From VXRN01 sp963664365 (lineage in GTDB: Bacteria > Chloroflexota > Dehalococcoidia > Lucifugimonadales > UBA1123), in NCBI GenBank assembly GCA_963664365.1, contig OY761144.1, positions 558,001 through 622,000 on the forward strand: a stretch of DNA of 64,000 nucleotides, written 5' to 3'. Under the pieces are notes generated by a model that was not told the origin of the DNA, made no database searches, and was given only the letters and a program-made list of their open reading frames with translations. Below, in pieces: positions 60,964 through 64,000 of this stretch (its first letter is position 1; every line of letters begins with the position of its first letter). The translations under genes and the position numbers were made by a program.

Positions 60964-62148
60964 ATGGACAAGAGAGAATGTGTTGTTGTTACAGTGAAGT
61001 ATCGGAGAACACACCCATGGATCAGCTTCGAGCTGGATTTGAGGAACCTGCCGGCGAGGTTCTGGATGCTGCTTGGAGACGCATGCTCCAAGTGCGAGTG
61101 CATAGCCGGCATTCCTCTGCTGCCGGAAACCGCGGAGCGTCTGCATCGTGTCTATCTTGAAAGAGGCGCGCGCGCCACAACCGCCATAGAAGGCAACACC
61201 CTGTCGGAAGAAGAGGTAGCCAGTCTGGCGCGTGGAGAACTCGACCTGCCGCCGTCGAGAGAGTACCTGGGAATAGAGGTGCGGAATATCCTGGATGCGT
61301 GTAATGAGATGCTTGCCGACCTGAGTAAGGGGGGTACACTTACATTAGACTTGGATCGAGTGAAGGCTTTGAACGGTCAGGTCTTGCGGGACCTGGAAAT
61401 GGATGACGATTTCGTTGCGGGGGAGATACGCACGCATGAAGTCGGGGTCGCCCGATATAGGGGCGCGCCCGCGAAGGACTGCGAGTACCTGCTTGCCCGG
61501 CTGTGCCAATGGCTCAACGAGATGGATTTCGATCTGGGACACTCAAAGCTGGCTGCGTCCATAGTGAAAGCCATCGTGTCGCATCTGTATCTGGCGTGGA
61601 TACATCCATTCGCCGACGGAAACGGGCGCGCCGCGAGACTGGTAGAGTGCCAGATACTCTTGACCGCCGGCGTTCCGAGTCCGGCGGCGCACCTGCTGAG
61701 CAATCATTACAACGAAACCAGGTCGGAATACTACCGCCGGTTGGACAGGTCGAACCGGACGCCTGCCGGGCCGGTAGAGTTCCTGACCTATGCCCTGCAG
61801 GGCTTTGTGGACGGTCTGACGGCGCAGGTCGAGGAAATAAAGGCGCAGATATGGAGGGACATTTGGACGAACTACGTTCATGCCCGGTTTGCCGGCCGGG
61901 ACGGCGTTGCCGACGCCAGGCGCAGGCATCTTGTCATCGATCTGTCCGAGCGCGATGACCCTGTCCCGCGCGGCAGCATACGAGCGCTGACGCCAAGACT
62001 GGCCGAGGCCTATATGAACAGAACGAACAAGACCATCACGCGAGACATCAACTCATTGATGGAGATGGGGCTGATAAGGCAGACGGAAGAGGGCATCGCG
62101 ACGAACAAGGAGCGTGTGCTGTCATTCCTGCCAATGACCGGCCCTTAG
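60964..62148 (+). CDS. Fic-family AMPylase, class II (N-terminal inhibitory helix)
   Basis: A 394-residue Fic protein that transfers AMP from ATP to target hydroxyl groups. The active-site motif HPFADGNGRAAR is complete (about residues 214-225), with catalytic His and phosphate-binding Asn/Gly/Arg. An inhibitory motif, TTAIEGN of the form (S/T)xxxE(G/N), lies near residue 70, which classes it as class II, autoinhibited. The C-terminus carries a winged-helix (ALTPRLAEAYMNRTNKTITR) that probably binds DNA or regulates. The ATG at 60964 was chosen because a -10 box lies just upstream. The gene stands between permease and ATPase genes of one transport system. Confidence 0.88.
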   Translation: MDKRECVVVTVKYRRTHPWISFELDLRNLPARFWMLLGDACSKCECIAGIPLLPETAERLHRVYLERGARATTAIEGNTLSEEEVASLARGELDLPPSREYLGIEVRNILDACNEMLADLSKGGTLTLDLDRVKALNGQVLRDLEMDDDFVAGEIRTHEVGVARYRGAPAKDCEYLLARLCQWLNEMDFDLGHSKLAASIVKAIVSHLYLAWIHPFADGNGRAARLVECQILLTAGVPSPAAHLLSNHYNETRSEYYRRLDRSNRTPAGPVEFLTYALQGFVDGLTAQVEEIKAQIWRDIWTNYVHARFAGRDGVADARRRHLVIDLSERDDPVPRGSIRALTPRLAEAYMNRTNKTITRDINSLMEMGLIRQTEEGIATNKERVLSFLPMTGP

Positions 62149-62159
62149 GAGCGATCCGG

Positions 62160-63050
62160 ATGACATACGCGGACAACGAGCCTTACGTCCTTTGCCAGGA
62201 CCTGTTCAAGATATACAAGATCGCCGACCTTGAAGTCGTGGCTCTGCGGGGGCTGGACCTCGCCGTTGACCCAGGTGAGGTCGTCGCCATTGTGGGCGCC
62301 AGCGGGAGCGGCAAGAGTACCCTGCTCAACATTCTGGCCGGATACGACGCGCCGTCGGCGGGCGGCGTGCTGGTGGGAGGCAAAGACCTGCTCAGGATGG
62401 GAGCGAGCGAGATCGAGGAGTACCGGCGCAGCGAAGTCGGCTTCATTTGGCAGCAGACGAGCCGGAACCTGTTCCCGTACCTGACCACCCTGGAGAACGT
62501 CATGCTCCCCATGATGCTGACGAGCGCTCCCAGCGGCGACCGCCGGACGTGGGCGGAGGAGATTCTGGGCTTGGTGGGGCTGAGTCACAGGCTGGAGCAT
62601 ACGCCGGAGAAGCTGTCCGGCGGCGAGCAGCAGCGAGTCGCCATCGCCGTCGCGCTCGCCAACAGGCCGCCGCTTCTCCTCGCCGACGAGCCGACCGGAG
62701 AGCTCGACGATACGACCGCCGCCGAGATTCTGGACCTCTTCGGGACGGTCAACCGGGAGATGGGGACGACCATCCTGATAGTGACACACGACCCGGACAT
62801 AGCCTACAAGGTCGGGCGCGTGGTGATGATACGGGACGGCAAGATGTCCACTGAGATAAGGCGCAAGGTGACGTTCCAGCGCATCAGGGGCGAAGTCGAG
62901 ACCGCCCAGCCGCTCGAGGAGTTCGTGCTGGTCGATGGCAACGGCAGAGTCCAGATTCCGAGAGAACTGCTTGAGCAAATGAACATCGGTGAGAAGGCCC
63001 GCGTGCAGATCGAAGACGGCAGGGTTACGATAAGGCCGGGAGGAGACTAG
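62160..63050 (+). CDS. ABC ATPase with C-terminal AbrB/SpoVT-like domain
   Basis: A 296-residue ATPase of the MacB/LolD type. It has Walker A GASGSGKST (about residue 45), Q-loop WQQTSRN, signature LSGGEQQRVAIA, Walker B LLLADEPTGELD and the H-switch VTHDPD. After residue 240 a short fold begins EFVLVDGNGRVQIPRELLEQ and ends GRVTIRPGGD, which matches the swapped-hairpin AbrB/MazE DNA-binding domain. Such fusions are recurrent in Chloroflexota and Actinobacteria, but their meaning is unclear. It may let the transporter ATPase regulate its own gene or dimerise. It probably energises the two giant permeases. Confidence 0.88.
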   Translation: MTYADNEPYVLCQDLFKIYKIADLEVVALRGLDLAVDPGEVVAIVGASGSGKSTLLNILAGYDAPSAGGVLVGGKDLLRMGASEIEEYRRSEVGFIWQQTSRNLFPYLTTLENVMLPMMLTSAPSGDRRTWAEEILGLVGLSHRLEHTPEKLSGGEQQRVAIAVALANRPPLLLADEPTGELDDTTAAEILDLFGTVNREMGTTILIVTHDPDIAYKVGRVVMIRDGKMSTEIRRKVTFQRIRGEVETAQPLEEFVLVDGNGRVQIPRELLEQMNIGEKARVQIEDGRVTIRPGGD

Positions 63051-63764
63051 ATGAGTAGAGTCTTGCCACTAATTACCACCGTGGACCTGTGGAGGACGTA
63101 CCTGCTGGGCTCGGAGGAGATAAACGCGCTCCGAGGCGTCAACTTCAGCGTGATGCCCGGCCAGTTCATAGCGGTCGTCGGGAGGTCGGGGTCCGGAAAG
63201 ACCACGCTCCTGAATATCCTCGCGGGCCTGGACAAGCCGACCTCCGGGAAGGTTCTGTTCCAAAATCGTGACGTCGCGGACATGACCGAGCACGACCTCA
63301 CTGAGCTGCGACGGCATCAGATAGGCTTCGTCTTCCAGTCGTTCGGTCTGCTGCCGCTGCTGTCCGCTTTGGAGAACGTGGAACTGCCTCTGCGGATCGC
63401 GGGCGTCCGTTCACGCGAGCGGGAGGAGCGCACGCGGGACGCGCTGGAGATCGTCGGCCTGTGGAACAGGGCCAATCATCGGCCCTACGAGCTATCCGGC
63501 GGCGAGCAGCAGCGTGTGGCGATAGCGCGGGCCATCGTGAACGAGCCGCCGCTGATCCTTGCGGACGAGCCGACCGGGGAACTGGACTCGAACAACGCGA
63601 GGTCTATATTCGGGCTGTTCAAGGAGATGGTCCAGAACCGCGGAATAAGCGTCGTCTCCGCAACGCACGACTCGACATTGCTCGAAATGGCCGACGAGGT
63701 CAAGGAGATACGCGACGGCCAACTCTCGGACGCGACCGACCTGGGTCAGCGCTACCGCGACTGA
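63051..63764 (+). CDS. ABC transporter ATPase, LolD/MacB type
   Basis: A 237-residue ATPase directly after the previous one (GGAGGAGACTAG leads into the ATG). It has Walker A GRSGSGKTT (about residue 43), Q-loop VFQSFGLLPLLSALENV, signature LSGGEQQRVAIARA, Walker B LILADEPTGELDSNN and the H-switch ATHDSTLL. It lacks the AbrB-like tail, so the pair gives one plain and one fused subunit, matching the two different permeases upstream. It would function at the cytoplasmic face of the membrane. Confidence 0.92.
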   Translation: MSRVLPLITTVDLWRTYLLGSEEINALRGVNFSVMPGQFIAVVGRSGSGKTTLLNILAGLDKPTSGKVLFQNRDVADMTEHDLTELRRHQIGFVFQSFGLLPLLSALENVELPLRIAGVRSREREERTRDALEIVGLWNRANHRPYELSGGEQQRVAIARAIVNEPPLILADEPTGELDSNNARSIFGLFKEMVQNRGISVVSATHDSTLLEMADEVKEIRDGQLSDATDLGQRYRD

Positions 63765-64000
63765 GCTTTCTTTTTCGGAGCCTGAGGAATCTCGACCGGC
63801 GCGTAATCTGCGATCTGCTCGGCTTCGACCAAGACTCCTACCGCGCCGTCCGCCGCCTATCCGCCAAATGGTGCGCCGAACCCTCAGTCCACGGCGGCAA
63901 GGCAGGTGTGGGGCTGGTAATGTGAACACGGCGCCGACTCAACGCTCCTCGATGATGACCTCGCCAACGGCGTCCCCTGAACTTGCGACATACTTGCGAC
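63765..64000. other. Window end without a confident gene
   Basis: No complete gene is supported. On the minus strand a frame of about 35 codons ends VEIPQAPKKKAQSR, which looks like a protein C-terminus, but an in-frame TAG lies close upstream. On the plus strand a frame ends near 63925 with codon usage similar to real genes, but it has no credible start outside the ATPase gene. Either could belong to a broken gene continuing beyond the window. Confidence 0.3.

Noticed and set aside
63461..63925. Plus-strand frame overlapping the last ABC ATPase
   Set aside because: Two thirds of it lies inside the ATPase gene in another frame, and there is no supported start after 63764.

Overview
The window is one high-GC bacterial chromosome segment with dense, short-spaced genes and frequent ATGA start/stop overlaps. 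Gene content suggests a Chloroflexota bacterium of the Dehalococcoidia/SAR202 type: corrinoid and UroD-like methyltransferases, a homocysteine methyltransferase, paired CaiB/BaiF CoA-transferases, very large FtsX-like permeases, an actinobacterial-style inositol-lipid module, and many toxin-antitoxin and restriction genes. The assignment is inferred from gene content; there is no rRNA or other phylogenetic marker to settle it.

Layout. 1-8.8 kb: a cut SDR gene, a VOC protein with a decayed duplicate, and a minus-strand corrinoid methyl-transfer set (corrinoid protein, UroD-like methyltransferase, homocysteine methyltransferase). Two lower-GC insertions split it: a Panacea-type toxin-antitoxin pair with a visible promoter and operator, and a four-gene PIN/DUF433 operon led by a 40-codon ORF. 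8.8-16.5 kb: alpha/beta hydrolase, CoxE-like VWA protein, lysA, orphan HigA, amidase, FIST sensor and an unknown duplicated-motif protein. 16.5-21 kb: 136-bp tandem repeats, then ino1, a PimA-like mannosyltransferase and a CDP-alcohol phosphatidyltransferase, with two copies of a small inverted-repeat element around the last gene. 21-30.6 kb: two HExxH metalloproteases around an unknown gene, hflKC, ybeY, dnaX, ybaB, recR, recO and tRNA-Arg(CCT).

30.6-43.1 kb is a scarred island. A segment of about 200 bp carrying the recO end and the tRNA is repeated 3,254 bp downstream. A type I restriction locus follows (frameshifted hsdM, phd-vapC, hsdS, a DUF2806 gene, a RAYT transposase, hsdR). Scattered copies of the hsdR 5' end, an internal hsdM fragment and a truncated higA show repeated insertion and loss. 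43-52.4 kb: acyl-CoA metabolism (two overlapping CaiB/BaiF genes, one lacking the usual catalytic Asp; an acetyl-CoA hydrolase/transferase; an acyl-CoA dehydrogenase), a bicupin, panB with a DUF2520 reductase-like gene, and a RAM-domain protein. 52.4-53.8 kb: a compact type II restriction-modification pair. 53.9-63.8 kb: two giant permeases, a Fic protein and two ABC ATPases, the first ending in an AbrB-like domain.

Several palindromic repeat families recur between genes. One palindrome lies inside the reading frames of two unrelated proteins, one of them the RAYT transposase. Start codons were often moved inward to an ATG, GTG or TTG with a Shine-Dalgarno sequence; each such choice is explained in its entry.
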